Assembly (NCBI GenBank): GCA_949752795.1 | Contig: CATKHW010000013.1 | Location: 989,001 to 1,053,000 of the forward strand | DNA: 64,000 nt | Reading direction: 5' to 3' | Origin: Hyperoodon ampullatus | Taxonomy: Eukaryota > Chordata > Mammalia > Artiodactyla > Ziphiidae | Shown here: piece after piece, positions 38,247-52,156 of the stretch | Numbering within the stretch: the stretch's first letter is position 1 | How the letters are laid out: every line of letters starts with the position of its first letter | Made by a program: the position numbers and the translations under genes | Notes under the pieces: generated by a model | Database searches by the model: none | What the model saw: only the letters and a program-made list of their open reading frames with translations | Told to the model about the DNA's origin: nothing

Positions 38247-39985
38247 CATATTTCCCGCAGAGGAATATATCTGACTAGTAAGAATCTTAAAACCTATGTA
38301 TTGATATGTCTCCGTAAGGGAATCAAGTGTGTCTAGACTGGCATAAACATGGCAGCGAGAATCAGCTCAAACCCACTATAAAAAGGAATTTCAAAAATAA
38401 AACAAAACAACTGGGAAATTCTTTACAATTCCTTCAGGGTCTCTGATGAAACCTGGAATGACCCTATCTACAACGACAGCTGGATGTGGCATAAGGCTGG
38501 ACACTTGGGACTGAGAGGACTGGTGAGATTGGGTGAGCAAATGCAGACCCTTTAAAGCAATAATGCATGGCACACATTCCATTGGTCCCAACTCTCCCGG
38601 TTGAAGGGAATATTACTACAGCTATAACATGTACGGGAAACCTAGAGAACGGACACACAGTGAATACGAAAGGTTTCTAAAACTCAACGAATAGTCCCTC
38701 TCCTGGTGCTCCGGTTTGACTTTCCATCTGCTTTACTCTCAACCTCCCAACTTGGAGAGACAGCCCCTTTAACCTCCTGGTTCACACAGGTTGCCAATTT
38801 GGCAGAGGATGAAAGGGAAGAGGGAGATCCAATGAGAGAGTAGCTGTTAGGCATTTGGACGGGCACATATCACTGTAATTTCCCGGCAGGAAGAAGAATT
38901 AACCAAAGTCTCAGCTACCCACCGGGAACCAGTATAGGTCCTGAACCAAAATTTTGGACCTGCGGTCAGCTCACCTAAAACGAGTTGAAACATGGAGCTC
39001 AGGGGCACAGCAATTCACAAACTGGCCGAGTAATAAAGGACAACTATCGTCCAAAAATCTGTTGAGGGAAGGCAACAAGGCAGAATTGAATGCGAGGCAG
39101 AATAGCAGGAAACAGATTTCAAGAGGTACGTTGGAATCACCTTTAAAGCACAGGAAGAGGGGCACAACTTCGACAATGATGCACTTGGCCAAAAAGGGCG
39201 TATGCGTTTTCTCCTGAATATATTCAGGAGAAAACGCATACGCCCTTTTTGGCCAAGCAAGGAAGCGGGCAATGCAAATCTGCACTACAAAGAAGTATCA
39301 CTTCCCACCGGTCAAAAGGGACATCCACAAAATTTGTAAAAACCAGAAAGGCAAGACAGGCCCTGGAGAACAGGGAACATTGTTATGCTGATGGGCGGGA
39401 TGTAAATTGCCAACTGCCTCTCTGGAGGAGTACATTGTGTTCCCTAAAACAAGTAAAGAACAGAGCTACAGAGAAAAGGGCACTTCCAGTCTAGGGAATA
39501 TACTTTGGGAAAACTGAAAATCAATAAGACAGAGCCACCCCAAAATTTAGGGCTGCACTGCTTACAAGGACCTCAACTTGGGTACAACTTAAATATCCCA
39601 GGAAATATAAAAATGGTTCAAAAAATTGTGGTACTTACGTACGATGGATTATCCCTCAGCCATGAAGTCAGTGTCATAAGACCAGTAGCAGCAAAATGGG
39701 TGGATTCAGGTACGATGATTCTAAGTGAAATAAGTCACACAGAAAAAGAAACTTAGCATAAGATATCACTTATGAAGATCCTGTAAACATGGCTACACTT
39801 GAACTGAGTGAGGAAAGAGAACAGTGTCTCACATTTAGAAAACACTCTTATGCCTGCTTAAGGGGGAAGGAGAGGTGGGGTGATGCATAAAACCAGAGTT
39901 TGATATAAGCACAGGTACCGTTCCAAAAACCAACTATGGAATAGACAAGACCTACACCTTCCTCAGTGAAAGGGACTCAAAACAC
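38247..39985 (+). repeat. Satellite unit 23
   Basis: Palindrome 39184-39257 is perfect. ORF2 remnant stop 39784-39786, with an earlier private stop (ACTTAGCATAAG near 39751). Confidence 0.96.
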
Positions 39986-41724
39986 CATATTTCCCGCAGA
40001 GTAATATATCTGACTAGTAAGAATCTTAAAACCTATGTATTGATATGTCTCCGTAAGGGAATCAAGTGTGTCTAGACAGGCATAAACATGGCACCGAGAA
40101 TCAGCTCAAACCCACTATAAAAAGGAATTTCAAAAACAAAACAAAAAAACTGGGAAATACTTTACAATTCCTTCAGTGTCAATGATGAAACCTGGAATGA
40201 CCCTATCTACAACGACAGCTGGATGTGGCATAAGGCTGGACACTTGGGACTGAGGGGATTGGTGATATTGGGTGAGCAAATGCAGACCCTTTAAAGCAAT
40301 AATGCATGGCACCCATTCCATGTGTCCCAACTCTCCAGGTTGAAGGGAATATTACTACAGTTATAACATGTACGGGAAACCTAGAGAACGGACACACTGT
40401 GAATACAAAAGGTTTCTAAAACTCAACGAATAGTCCCTCTCCTGGTGCTCCGGTTTGACTTTCCATCTGCTTTATTATCAACCTCCCAACTTGGAGAGAC
40501 AGCCCCTTTAACCTCCTGGTTCGCACAGGTTGCCAATTTGGCAGAGGATGAAAGGGAAGAGGGAGAACCAATGAGAGAGTAGCTGTTAGGCATTTGGACG
40601 GGCACATATCACTGTAATTTCCCGGCAGGAAGAAGAATTAACCAAAGTCTCAGCCACCCACCGGGAATCAGTATAGATCCTGAACCAAAATTTTGGACTT
40701 GCGGTCAGCTCACCAAAAACGAGTTGAAAAATGGAGCTCAGGGGCACAGCAATTCACAAACTGGCCGAGTAATAAAGGACAACTATCGTCCAAAAATCTG
40801 TTGAGGGAAGGCAACGAGGCGGACTTGAAAGCGAGGCAGAATAGCAGGAAACAGATTTCAAGAGGTACGTTGGAATCGCCTTTAAAGCACAGGAAGAGGG
40901 GCACAACTTCGACAATGATGCACTTGGCCAAAAAGGGCGTATGCGTTTTCTCCTGAATATATTCAGGAGAAAACGCATTCGCTCTTTTTGGCGAAGCAAG
41001 CAAGCGGGCAATGCAAATCTCCACTACAAAGAAGTATCACTTCCCACCGGTCAAAAGGGACATCCACAAAATGTGTAAAAACCAGAAAGGCAAGACTGGT
41101 CCTGGAGAACAGGGAGCCTTGTTATGCTGATGGACGGGATGTAAATTGCCAACTGCCTCTCTGGAGGAGTGCATTTTGTTCCCTAAAACGAGTAAACAAC
41201 AGAGCTACAGAGCCAAGGGCACTTCCAGTCTAGGGAATAAAACTAGGAAAAACTGAAAATCAATAAGACAGAGCCACCCCAAAATTTTGGGCTGCACTGC
41301 TTACAAGGACCTCAACTTGGGTACACCTTAAATATCCCAGGAAATATCAAAATGGTTCAAAAAATTGTGGTACTTACGTACGATGGAATATCCCTCAGCC
41401 ATGAAATCAATGTCATAAGACCAGTAGCAGCAAAATGGGTGGATTCAGGTACGATGATTCTAAGTGAAATAAGTCACAGAGAAAAAGAAACTTATCATAA
41501 GTTATCACTTATGAAGATCCTGTAAACATGGCTACACTTGAACTGAGTTAGGAAAGAGAACAGTGTCTCACATTTAGAAAACACTCTTATGCCTGCTTAA
41601 GGGGGAAGGAGAGGTGGGGTGATGCATAAAACCAGAGTTTGATATAAGCACAGGTACCGTTCCAAAAACCAACTATGGAATAGACAAGACCTACACCTTC
41701 CTCAGTGAAAGGGACTCAAAACCC
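39986..41724 (+). repeat. Satellite unit 24
   Basis: Palindrome 40923-40996 has three right-arm changes (CGCATTCGCTCTTTTTGGCG). ORF2 remnant stop 41523-41525. By eye it differs from unit 25 at only about three positions. Confidence 0.96.
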
Positions 41725-43463
41725 CATATTTCCCGCAGAGGAATATATCTGACTAGTAAGAATCTTAAAACCTATGTATTGATATGTCTCCGTAAGGGAA
41801 TCAAGTGTGTCTAGACAGGCATAAACATGGCACCGAGAATCAGCTCAAACCCACTATAAAAAGGAATTTCAAAAACAAAACAAAAAAACTGGGAAATACT
41901 TTACAATTCCTTCAGTGTCAATGATGAAACCTGGAATGACCCTATCTACAACGACAGCTGGATGTGGCATAAGGCTGGACACTTGGGACTGAGGGGATTG
42001 GTGATATTGGGTGAGCAAATGCAGACCCTTTAAAGCAATAATGCATGGCACCCATTCCATGTGTCCCAACTCTCCAGGTTGAAGGGAATATTACTACAGT
42101 TATAACATGTACGGGAAACCTAGAGAACGGACACACTGTGAATACAAAAGGTTTCTAAAACTCAACGAATAGTCCCTCTCCTGGTGCTCCGGTTTGACTT
42201 TCCATCTGCTTTATTATCAACCTCCCAACTTGGAGAGACAGCCCCTTTAACCTCCTGGTTCGCACAGGTTGCCAATTTGGCAGAGGATGAAAGGGAAGAG
42301 GGAGAACCAATGAGAGAGTAGCTGTTAGGCATTTGGACGGGCACATATCACTGTAATTTCCCGGCAGGAAGAAGAATTAACCAAAGTCTCAGCCACCCAC
42401 CGGGAATCAGTATAGATCCTGAACCAAAATTTTGGACTTGCGGTCAGCTCACCAAAAACGAGTTGAAAAATGGAGCTCAGGGGCACAGCAATTCACAAAC
42501 TGGCCGAGTAATAAAGGACAACTATCGTCCAAAAATCTGTTGAGGGAAGGCAACGAGGCGGACTTGAAAGCGAGGCAGAATAGCAGGAAACAGATTTCAA
42601 GAGGTACGTTGGAATCACCTTTAAAGCACAGGAAGAGGGGCACAACTTCGACAATGATGCACTTGGCCAAAAAGGGCGTATGCGTTTTCTCCTGAATATA
42701 TTCAGGAGAAAACGCATTCGCTCTTTTTGGCGAAGCAAGCAAGCGGGCAATGCAAATCTCCACTACAAAGAAGTATCACTTCCCACCGGTCAAAAGGGAC
42801 ATCCACAAAATGTGTAAAAACCAGAAAGGCAAGACTGGTCCTGGAGAACAGGGAGCCTTGTTATGCTGATGGACGGGATGTAAATTGCCAACTGCCTCTC
42901 TGGAGGAGTGCATTTTGTTCCCTAAAACGAGTAAACAACAGAGCTACAGAGCCAAGGGCACTTCCAGTCTAGGGAATAAAACTAGGAAAAACTGAAAATC
43001 AATAAGACAGAGCCACCCCAAAATTTTGGGCTGCACTGCTTACAAGGACCTCAACTTGGGTACACCTTAAATATCCCAGGAAATATCAAAATGGTTCAAA
43101 AAATTGTGGTACTTACGTACGATGGAATATCCCTCAGCCATGAAATCAATGTCATAACACCAGTAGCAGCAAAATGGGTGGATTCAGGTACGATGATTCT
43201 AAGTGAAATAAGTCACAGAGAAAAAGAAACTTATCATAAGTTATCACTTATGAAGATCCTGTAAACATGGCTACACTTGAACTGAGTTAGGAAAGAGAAC
43301 AGTGTCTCACATTTAGAAAACACTCTTATGCCTGCTTAAGGGGGAAGGAGAGGTGGGGTGATGCATAAAACCAGAGTTTGATATAAGCACAGGTACCGTT
43401 CCAAAAACCAACTATGGAATAGACAAGACCTACACCTTCCTCAGTGAAAGGGACTCAAAACCC
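41725..43463 (+). repeat. Satellite unit 25
   Basis: Palindrome 42662-42735 has the same three right-arm changes as unit 24. ORF2 remnant stop 43262-43264. A near-exact duplicate of unit 24. Confidence 0.96.
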
Positions 43464-45202
43464 CATATTTCCCGCAGAGGAATATATCTGACTAGTAAGA
43501 ATCTTAAAACCTATGTATTGATATGTCTCCGTAAGGGAATCAAGTGTGTCTAGAATGGCATAAACATGGCAGCGAGAATCAGCTCAAACCCACTATAAAA
43601 AGGAATTTCAAAAACAAAACAAAAAAACTGGGAAATTCTTTACAATTCCTTCAGGGTCTCTGATGAAACCTGGAATGACCCTATCTACAACGACAGCTGG
43701 ATGTGGCATAAGGCTGGACACTTTGGACTGAGAGGATTGGTGAGATCGGGTGAACAAATGCAGACCATTTAAAGCAATAATGCATGGCACACATTCCATG
43801 GGTCCCAACTCTCCAGGTTGAAGGGAATATTACTACATTTATAACATGTACGGGAAACCTAGAGAACGGACACACTGTGAATACAAAAGGTTTCTAAAAC
43901 TCAACGAATAGTCCCTCTCCTGGTGCTCCGGTTTGACTTTCCATCTGCTTTACTATCAACCTCCCAACTTGGAGAGACAGCCCCTTTAACCTCCTGGTTC
44001 GCACAGGTTGCCAATTTGGCAGAGGATGAAAGGGAAGAGGGAGAACCAATGAGAGAGTAGCTGTTAGGCATTTGGACGGGCACATATCACTGTAATTTCC
44101 CGGCAGGAAGAAGAATTAACCAAAGTCTCAGCCACCCACCGGGAATCAGTATAGATCCTGAACCAAAATTTTGGACTTGCGGTCAGCTCACCAAAAACGA
44201 GTTGAAAAATGGAGCTCAGGGGCACAGCAATTCACAAACGGGCCGAGTAATAAAGGACAACTATCGTCCAAAAATCTGTTGAGGGAAGGCAACGAGGCGG
44301 ACTTGAAAGCGAGGCAGAATAGCAGGAAACAGATTTCAAGAGGTACGTTGGAATCGCCTTTAAAGCACAGGAAGAGGGGCACAACTTCGACAATGATTCA
44401 CTTGGCCAAAAAGGGCGTATGCGTTTTCTCCTGAATATATTCAGGAGAAAACGCATACGCCCTTTTTGGCCAAGCAAGCAAGCGGGCAATGCAAATCTCC
44501 ACTACAAAGAAGTATCACTTCCCACCGGTCAAAAGGGACATCCACAAAATGTGTAAAAACCAGAAAGGCAAGACTGGTCCTGGAGAACAGGGAGCCTTGT
44601 TATGCTGATGGACGGGATGTAAATTGCCAACTGCCTCTCTGGAGGAGTGCATTTTGTTCCCTAAAACGAGTAAACAACAGAGCTACAGAGCCAAGGGCAC
44701 TTCCAGTCTAGGGAATATAACTAGGAAAAACTGAAAATCAATAAGACAGAGCCACCCCAAAATTTTGGGCTGCACTGCTTACAAGGACCTCAACTTGGGT
44801 ACACCTTAAATATCCCAGGAAATATCAAAATGGTTCAAAAAATTGTGGTACTTACGTACGATGGAATATCCCTCAGCCATGAAATCAATGTCATAACACC
44901 AGTAGCAGCAAAATGGGTGGATTCAGGTACGATGATTCTAAGTGAAATAAGTCACAGAGAAAAAGAAACTTATCATAAGTTATCACTTATGAAGATCCTG
45001 TAAACATGGCTACACTTGAACTGAGTTAGGAAAGAGAACAGTGTCTCACATTTAGAAAACACTCTTATGCCTGCTTAAGGGGGAAGGAGAGGTGGGGTGA
45101 TGCATAAAACCAGAGTTTGATATAAGCACAGGTACCGTTCCAAAAACCAACTATGGAATAGACAAGACCTACACCTTCCTCAGTGAAAGGGACTCAAAAC
45201 CC
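43464..45202 (+). repeat. Satellite unit 26
   Basis: Palindrome 44401-44474 is perfect. ORF2 remnant stop 45001-45003. The left half matches units 27 and 28; the right half (ATCTCCACTAC, GACTGGTCC, CATTTTGTTCC) matches units 24, 25 and 27. Confidence 0.96.
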
Positions 45203-46941
45203 CATATTTCCCGCAGAGGAATATATCTGACTAATAAGAATCTTAAAACCTATGTATTGATATGTCTCCGTAAGGGAATCAAGTGTGTCTAGAATGGCAT
45301 AAACATGGCAGCGAGAATCAGCTCAAACCCACTATAAAAAGGAATTTCAAAAACAAAACAAAAAAACTGGGAAATTCTTTACAATTCCTTCAGGGTCTCT
45401 GATGAAACCTGGAATGACCCTATCTACAACGACAGCTGGATGTGGCATAAGGCTGGACACTTTGGACTGAGAGGATTGGTGAGATCGGGTGAACAAATGC
45501 AGACCATTTAAAGCAATAATGCATGGCACACATTCCATGGGTCCCAACTCTCCAGGTTGAAGGGAATATTACTACATTTATAACATGTACGGGAAACCTA
45601 GAGAACGGACACACTGTGAATACGAAAGGTTTCTAAAACTCAACGAATAGTCCCTCTCCTGGTGCTCCGGTTTGACTTTCCATCTGCTTTACTATCAACC
45701 TCCCAACTTGGAGAGACAGCCCCTTTAACCTCCTGGTTCGCACAGGTTGCCAATTTGGCAGAGGATGAAAGGGAAGAGGGAGAACCAATGAGAGAGTAGC
45801 TGTTAGGCATTTGGACGGGCACATATCACTGTAATTTCCCGGCAGGAAGAAGAATTAACCAAAGTCTCAGCCACCCACCGGGAATCAGTATAGATCCTGA
45901 ACCAAAATTTTGGACTTGCGGTCAGCTCACCAAAAACGAGTTGAAAAATGGAGCTCAGGGGCACAGCAATTCACAAACGGGCCGAGTAATAAAGGACAAC
46001 TATCGTCCAAAAATCTGTTGAGGGAAGGCAACGAGGCGGACTTGAAAGCGAGGCAGAATAGCAGGAAACAGATTTCAAGAGGTACGTTGGAATCGCCTTT
46101 AAAGCACAGGAAGAGGGGCACAACTTCGACAATGATGCACTTGGCCAAAAAGGGCGTATGCGTTTTCTCCTGAATATATTCAGGAGAAAACGCATACGCC
46201 CTTTTTGGCCAAGCAAGCAAGCGGGCAATGCAAATCTCCACTACAAAGAAGTATCACTTCCCACCGGTCAAAAGGGACATCCACAAAATGTGTAAAAACC
46301 AGAAAGGCAAGACTGGTCCTGGAGAACAGGGAGCCTTGTTATGCTGATGGACGGGATGTAAATTGCCAACTGCCTCTCTGGAGGAGTGCATTTTGTTCCC
46401 TAAAACGAGTAAACAACAGAGCTACAGAGCCAAGGGCACTTCCAGTCTAGGGAATATAACTAGGAAAAACTGAAAATCAATAAGACAGAGCCACCCCAAA
46501 ATTTTGGGCTGCACTGCTTACAAGGACCTCAACTTGGGTACACCTTAAATATCCCAGGAAATATAAAAATGGTTCAAAAAATTGTGGTACTTACGTACGA
46601 TGGAATATCCCTCAGCCATGAAATCAATGTCATAACACCAGTAGCAGCAAAATGGGTGGATTCAGGTACGATGATTCTAAGTGAAATAAGTCACAGAGAA
46701 AAAGAAACTTATCATAAGTTATCACTTATGAAGATCCTGTAAACATGGCTACACTTGAACTGAGTTAGGAAAGAGAACAGTGTCTCACATTTAGAAAACA
46801 CTCTTATGCCTGCTTAAGGGGGAAGGAGAGGTGGGGTGATGCATAAAACCAGAGTTTGATATAAGCACAGGTACCGTTCCAAAAACCAACTATGGAATAG
46901 ACAAGACCTACACCTTCCTCAGTGAAAGGGACTCAAAACCC
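45203..46941 (+). repeat. Satellite unit 27
   Basis: Palindrome 46140-46213 is perfect. ORF2 remnant stop 46740-46742. By eye it differs from unit 26 at about four positions. Confidence 0.96.
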
Positions 46942-48680
46942 CATATTTCCCGCAGAGGAATATATCTGACTAGTAAGAATCTTAAAACCTATGTATTGAT
47001 ATGTCTCCGTAAGGGAATCAAGTGTGTCTAGAATGGCATAAACATGGCAGCGAGAATCAGCTCAAACCCACAATAAAAAGGAATTTCAAAAACAAAACAA
47101 AAAAACTGGGAAATTCTTTACAATTCCTTCAGGGTCTCTGATGAAACCTGGAATGACCCTATCTACAACGACAGCTGGATGTGGCATAAGGCTGGACACT
47201 TTGGACTGAGAGGATTGGTGAGATTGGGTGAACAAATGCAGACCATTTAAAGCAATAATGCATGGCACACATTCCATGGGTCCCAACTCTCCAGGTTGAA
47301 GGGAATATTACTACAGTTATAACATGTATGGGAAACCTAGAGAACGGACACACTGTGAATACAAAAGGTTTCTAAAACTCAACGAATAGTCCCTCTCCTG
47401 GTGCTCCGGTTTGACTTTCCATCTGCTTTACTATCAACCTCCCAGCTTGGAGAGACAGCCCCTTTAACCTCCTGGTTCGCACAGGTTGCCAATTTGGCAG
47501 AGGATGAAAGGGAAGAGGGAGAACCAATGAGAGAGTAGCTGTTAGGCATTTGGACGGGCACATATCACTGTAATTTCCCGGCAGGAAGAAGAATTAACCA
47601 AAGTCTCAGCCACCCACCGGGAATCAGTATAGATCCAGAACCAAAATTTCGGAGTTGCGGTCAGCTCACCAAAAACGAGTTGAAAAATGGAGCTCAGGGG
47701 CACAGCAATTCACAAACGGGCCGAGTAATAAAGGACAACTATCGTCCAAAAATCTGTTGAGGGAAGGCAACGAGGCGGACTTGAAAGCGAGGCAGAATAG
47801 CAGGAAACAGATTTCAAGAGGTACGTTGGAATCGCCTTTAAAGCACAGGAAGAGGGGCACAACTTCGACAATGATGCACTTGGCCAAAAAGGGCGTATGC
47901 GTTTTCTCCTGAATATATTCAGGAGAAAACGCATACGCCCTTTTTGGCCAAGCAAGCAAGCTGGCAATGCAAATCTGCACTACAAAGAAGTATCACTTCC
48001 CACCGGTCAAAAGGGACATCCACAAAATGTGTAAAAACCAGAAAGGCTAGACAGGCCCTGGAGAACAGGGAGCCTTGTTATGCCGATGGGCGGGATGTAA
48101 ATTGCCAACTGCCTCTCTGGAGGAGTGCATTGTGTTCCCTAAAACAAGTAAACAACAGAGCTACAGAGCCAAGGGCACTTCCAGTCCAGGGAATATACCT
48201 TGGGAAAACTGAAAATCAAAAAGACACAGCCACCCCAAAATTTAGGGCTGCACTGCTTACAAGGACCTCAACTTGGGTACACCTTAAATATCCCAGGAAA
48301 TATAAAAATGGTTCAAAAAATTGTGGTACTTACGTACGATGGAATATCCCTCAGCCATGAAATCAATGTCATAAGACCAGTAGCAGCAAAATGGGTGGAT
48401 TCAGGTACGATGATTCTAAGTGAAATAAGTCACACAGAAAAAGAAACTTATCATAAGATATCACTTATGAAGATCCTGTAAACATGGCTACACTTGAACT
48501 GAGTTAGGAAAGAGAACAGTGTCTCACATTTAGAAAACACTCTTATGCCTGCTTAAGGGGGAAGGAGAGGTGGGGTGATGCATAAAACCAGAGTTTGATA
48601 TAAGCACAGGTACCGTTCCAAAAACGAACTATGGAATAGACAAGACCTACACCTTCCTCAGTGAAAGGGACTCAAAACCC
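46942..48680 (+). repeat. Satellite unit 28 (mosaic)
   Basis: Palindrome 47879-47952 is perfect. ORF2 remnant stop 48479-48481. The left half matches units 26 and 27 (AAACGGGCCGAG at about 47714). The right half from 47960 on is of another type (AAGCTGGCAATG, ATCAAAAAGACACAGCC). Confidence 0.96.
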
Positions 48681-50418
48681 CATATTTCCCGCAGAGGAAT
48701 ATATCTGACTAGTAAGAACCTTAAAACCTATGTATTGATATGTCTCCGTAAGGGAATCAATTGTGTCTAGACTGGGATAAATATGGCAGCGAGAATCAGC
48801 TCAAACCCACTATAAAAAGGAATTTCAAAAATAAAACAAAACAACTGGGAAATTCTTTACAATTCCTTCAGGGTCTCTGATGAAACCTGGAATGACCCTA
48901 CCTACAATGACAGCTGGATGTGGCCTAAGGCTGGACACTTGGGACTGAGAGGATTGGTGAGATTGGGTGAGCAAATGCAGACCCTTTAAAGCAATAATGC
49001 ATGGCACCCATTCCATGGGTCCCAACTCTCCAGGTTGAAGGGAATATTACTACAGATATAACATGTACGGGAAACCTAGAGAATGGACACACTGTGAATA
49101 TGAAAGGTTTCTAAAACTCAACGAATAGTCCCTCTCCTGGTGCTCCGGTTTGACTTTCCATCTGCTTTACTATCAACCTCCCAACTTGGAGAGACAGCCA
49201 CTTTAACCTTCTGGTTCGCACAGGTTGCCAATTTGGCAGAGGATGAAAGGGAAGAGGGAGAACCAATGAGAGAGTAGCTGTTAGGCATTTGTACGGGCAC
49301 ATATCACTGTAATTTCCCGGCAGGAAGAAGAATTAACCAAAGTCTCAGCCACCCACCGGGAACCAGTATAGGTCCTGAACCAAAATTTTGGACTTGCGAT
49401 CAGCTCACCACAAACGAGTTGAAAAATGGAGCTCAGGGGCACAGCAATTCACAAACTGGCCGAGTAATAAAGGACAACTATCGTCGAAAAATCTGTTGAG
49501 GGAAGGCAACGAGGCGGACTTGAAAGCAAGGCAGAATAGCAAGTAACAGATTTCAAGAGGTACGTTGGAATCGCCTTTAAAGCACAGGAAGAGGGGCACA
49601 ACTTCGACAATGATGCACTTGGCCAAAAAGGGTGTATGCGTTTTCTCCTGAATATATTCAGGAGAAAAGGCATACACCCTTTTTGGCCAAACAAGCAAGC
49701 GGGCAATGCAAATCTGCACTACAAAGAAGTATCACTTCCCACCGGTCAAAGGGACATCCACAAAATGTGTAAAAACCAGAAAGGCAAGACAGGCCCTGGA
49801 GAACAGGGAGCCTTGTTATGCTGATGGGCGGGATGTAAATTGCCAACTGCCTCTCTGGAGGAGTGCATTGTGTTCCCTAAAACAAGTAAACAACAGAGCT
49901 ACAGAGCCAAGGACACTTCCAGTCTAGGGAATATACCTTGGGAAAACTGAAAATCAATAAGACAGAGCCACCCCAAAATTTAGGGCTGCACTGCTTACAA
50001 GGACCTCAACTTGGGTACACCTTAAATATCCCAGGAAATATAAAAATGGTTCAAAAAATTGTGGTACTTACGTACGATGGAATATCCCTCAGCCATGAAA
50101 TCAATGTCATAAGACCAGTAGCAGCAAAATGGGTGGATTCAGGTACGATGATTCTAAGTGAAATAAGTCACACAGAAAAAGAAACTTATCATAAGATATC
50201 ACTTATGAAGATCCTGTAAACATGGCTATACTTGAACTGAGTTAGGAAAGAGAACAGTGTCTCACATTTAGAAAACACTCTTATGCCTGCTTAAGGGGGA
50301 AGGAGAGGTGGGGTGATGCATAAAACCAGAGTTTGATATAAGCACAGGTACCGTTCCAAAAACCAACTATGGAATAGACAAGACCTACACCTTCCTCAGT
50401 GAAAGGGACTCAAAACCC
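48681..50418 (+). repeat. Satellite unit 29
   Basis: Palindrome 49618-49691 has a C-to-T change in the left arm (GGGTGTATG) matched by a G-to-A change in the right arm (CATACACCC), plus one unmatched change (AAAAGGCATA). ORF2 remnant stop 50217-50219. Confidence 0.96.
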
Positions 50419-52156
50419 CATATTTCCCGCAGAGGAATATATCTGACTAGTAAGAATCTTAAAACCTATGTATTAATATGTCTCCGTAAGGGAATCAAGT
50501 GTGTCTAGACTGGCATAAACATGGCAGCGAGAATCAGCTCAAACCCACTCTAAAAAGGAATTTCAAAAATAAAACAAAACAACTGGGAAATTCTTTACAA
50601 TTCCTTCAGGGTCTCTGATGAAACCTGGAATGACCCTATCTACAACGACAGCTGGATGTGGCATAAGGCTGGACACTTGGGACTGAGAGGATTGGTGAGA
50701 TTGGGTGAGCAAATGCAGACCCTTTAAAGCAATATTGCATGGCACACATTCCATGGGTCCCAACTCTCCAGGTTGAAGGGAATATTACTACAGCTATAAC
50801 ATGTACGGGAAACCTAGAGAACGGACACACTGTGAATACGAAAGGTTTCTAAAACTCAACGAATAGTCCCTCTCCTGGTGCTCCGGTTTGACTTTCCATC
50901 TGCTTTACTATCAACCTCCCAACTTGGAGAGACAGCCCCTTTAACCTCCTGGTTCACACAGGTTGCCAATTTGGCAGAGGATGAAAGGGAAGAGGGAGAA
51001 CCAATGAGACAGTGGCTGTTAGGCATTTGGACGGGCACATATCACTGTAATTTCCCGGCAGGAAGAAGAATTAACCAAAGTCTCAGCCACTCACCGGGAA
51101 CCAGCATAAGTCCTGAAACAAAATTTTGGACCTGCGGTCAGCTCACCAAAAACGAGTTGAAAAATGGAGCTCAGGGGCACAGCAATTCACAAACTGGCCG
51201 AGTAATAAAGGACAACTATCGTCCAAAAATCTGTTGAGGGAAGGCAACGAGGCGGACTTGAAAGCGAGGCAGAATAGCAGGAAACAGATTTCAAGAGGTA
51301 CGTTGGAATCGCCTTTAAAGCACAGGAAGAGGGGCACAACTTCGACAATGATGCACTTGGCCAAAAAGGGCGTATGCATTTTCTCCTGAATATATTCAGG
51401 AGAAAACGCATACGCCCTTTTTGGCCAAGCAAGCAAGCGGGCAATGCAAATCTGCACTACAAAGAAGTATCACTTCCCACCGGTCAAAAGGGACATCCAC
51501 AAAATGTGTAAAAACCAGAAAGGCAAGACAGGCCCTGGAGAACAGGGAGCCTTGTTATGCTGATGGGCGGGATGTAAATTGCCAACTGCCTCTCTGGAGG
51601 AGTGCATTGTGTTCCCTAAAACAAGTAAACAACAGAGCTACAGAGCCAAGGGCACTTCCAGTCTAGGGAATATACCTTGGGAAAACTGAAAATCAGTAAG
51701 ACAGAGCCACCCCAAAATTTAGGGCTGCACTGCTTACAAGGACCTCAACTTGGGTACACCTTAAATATCCCAGGAAATATAAAAATGGTTCAAAAATTTG
51801 TGGTACTTACGTACGATGGAATATACCTCAGCCATGAAATCAATGACATAAGACCAGTAGCAGCAAAATGGGTGGATTAAGGTACGATGATTCTAAGTGA
51901 AATAAGTCACACAGAAAAAGAAACTTATCATAAGATATCACTTATGAAGATCCTGTAAATATGGCTACACTTGAACTGAGTTAGGAAAGAGAACAGTGTC
52001 TCACATTTAGAAAACACTCTTATGCGTGCTTAAGGGGAAAAAGAGGTGGGGTGATGCATAAAACCAGAGTTTGATATAAGCACAGGTACCGTTCCAAAAA
52101 CCAACTATGGAATAGACAAGACCTACACCTTCCTCAGTGAAAGGGACTCAAAACAT
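50419..52156 (+). repeat. Satellite unit 30
   Basis: Palindrome 51356-51429 with one mismatch from CpG decay (TATGCATTTTC). ORF2 remnant stop 51956-51958, with a private earlier stop (GTGGATTAAGG near 51879). Confidence 0.96.

Larger units (their letters stand above)
39986..48680 (+). repeat. Recently duplicated block of near-identical units 24-28
   Basis: All five unit starts are exactly 1,739 bp apart. Units 24/25 and 26/27 are sister pairs with only about three or four differences each by eye. Units 24-27 share one right-half type, and units 26-28 share one left-half type. This is the pattern expected from recent unequal exchange or conversion. Confidence 0.85.
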
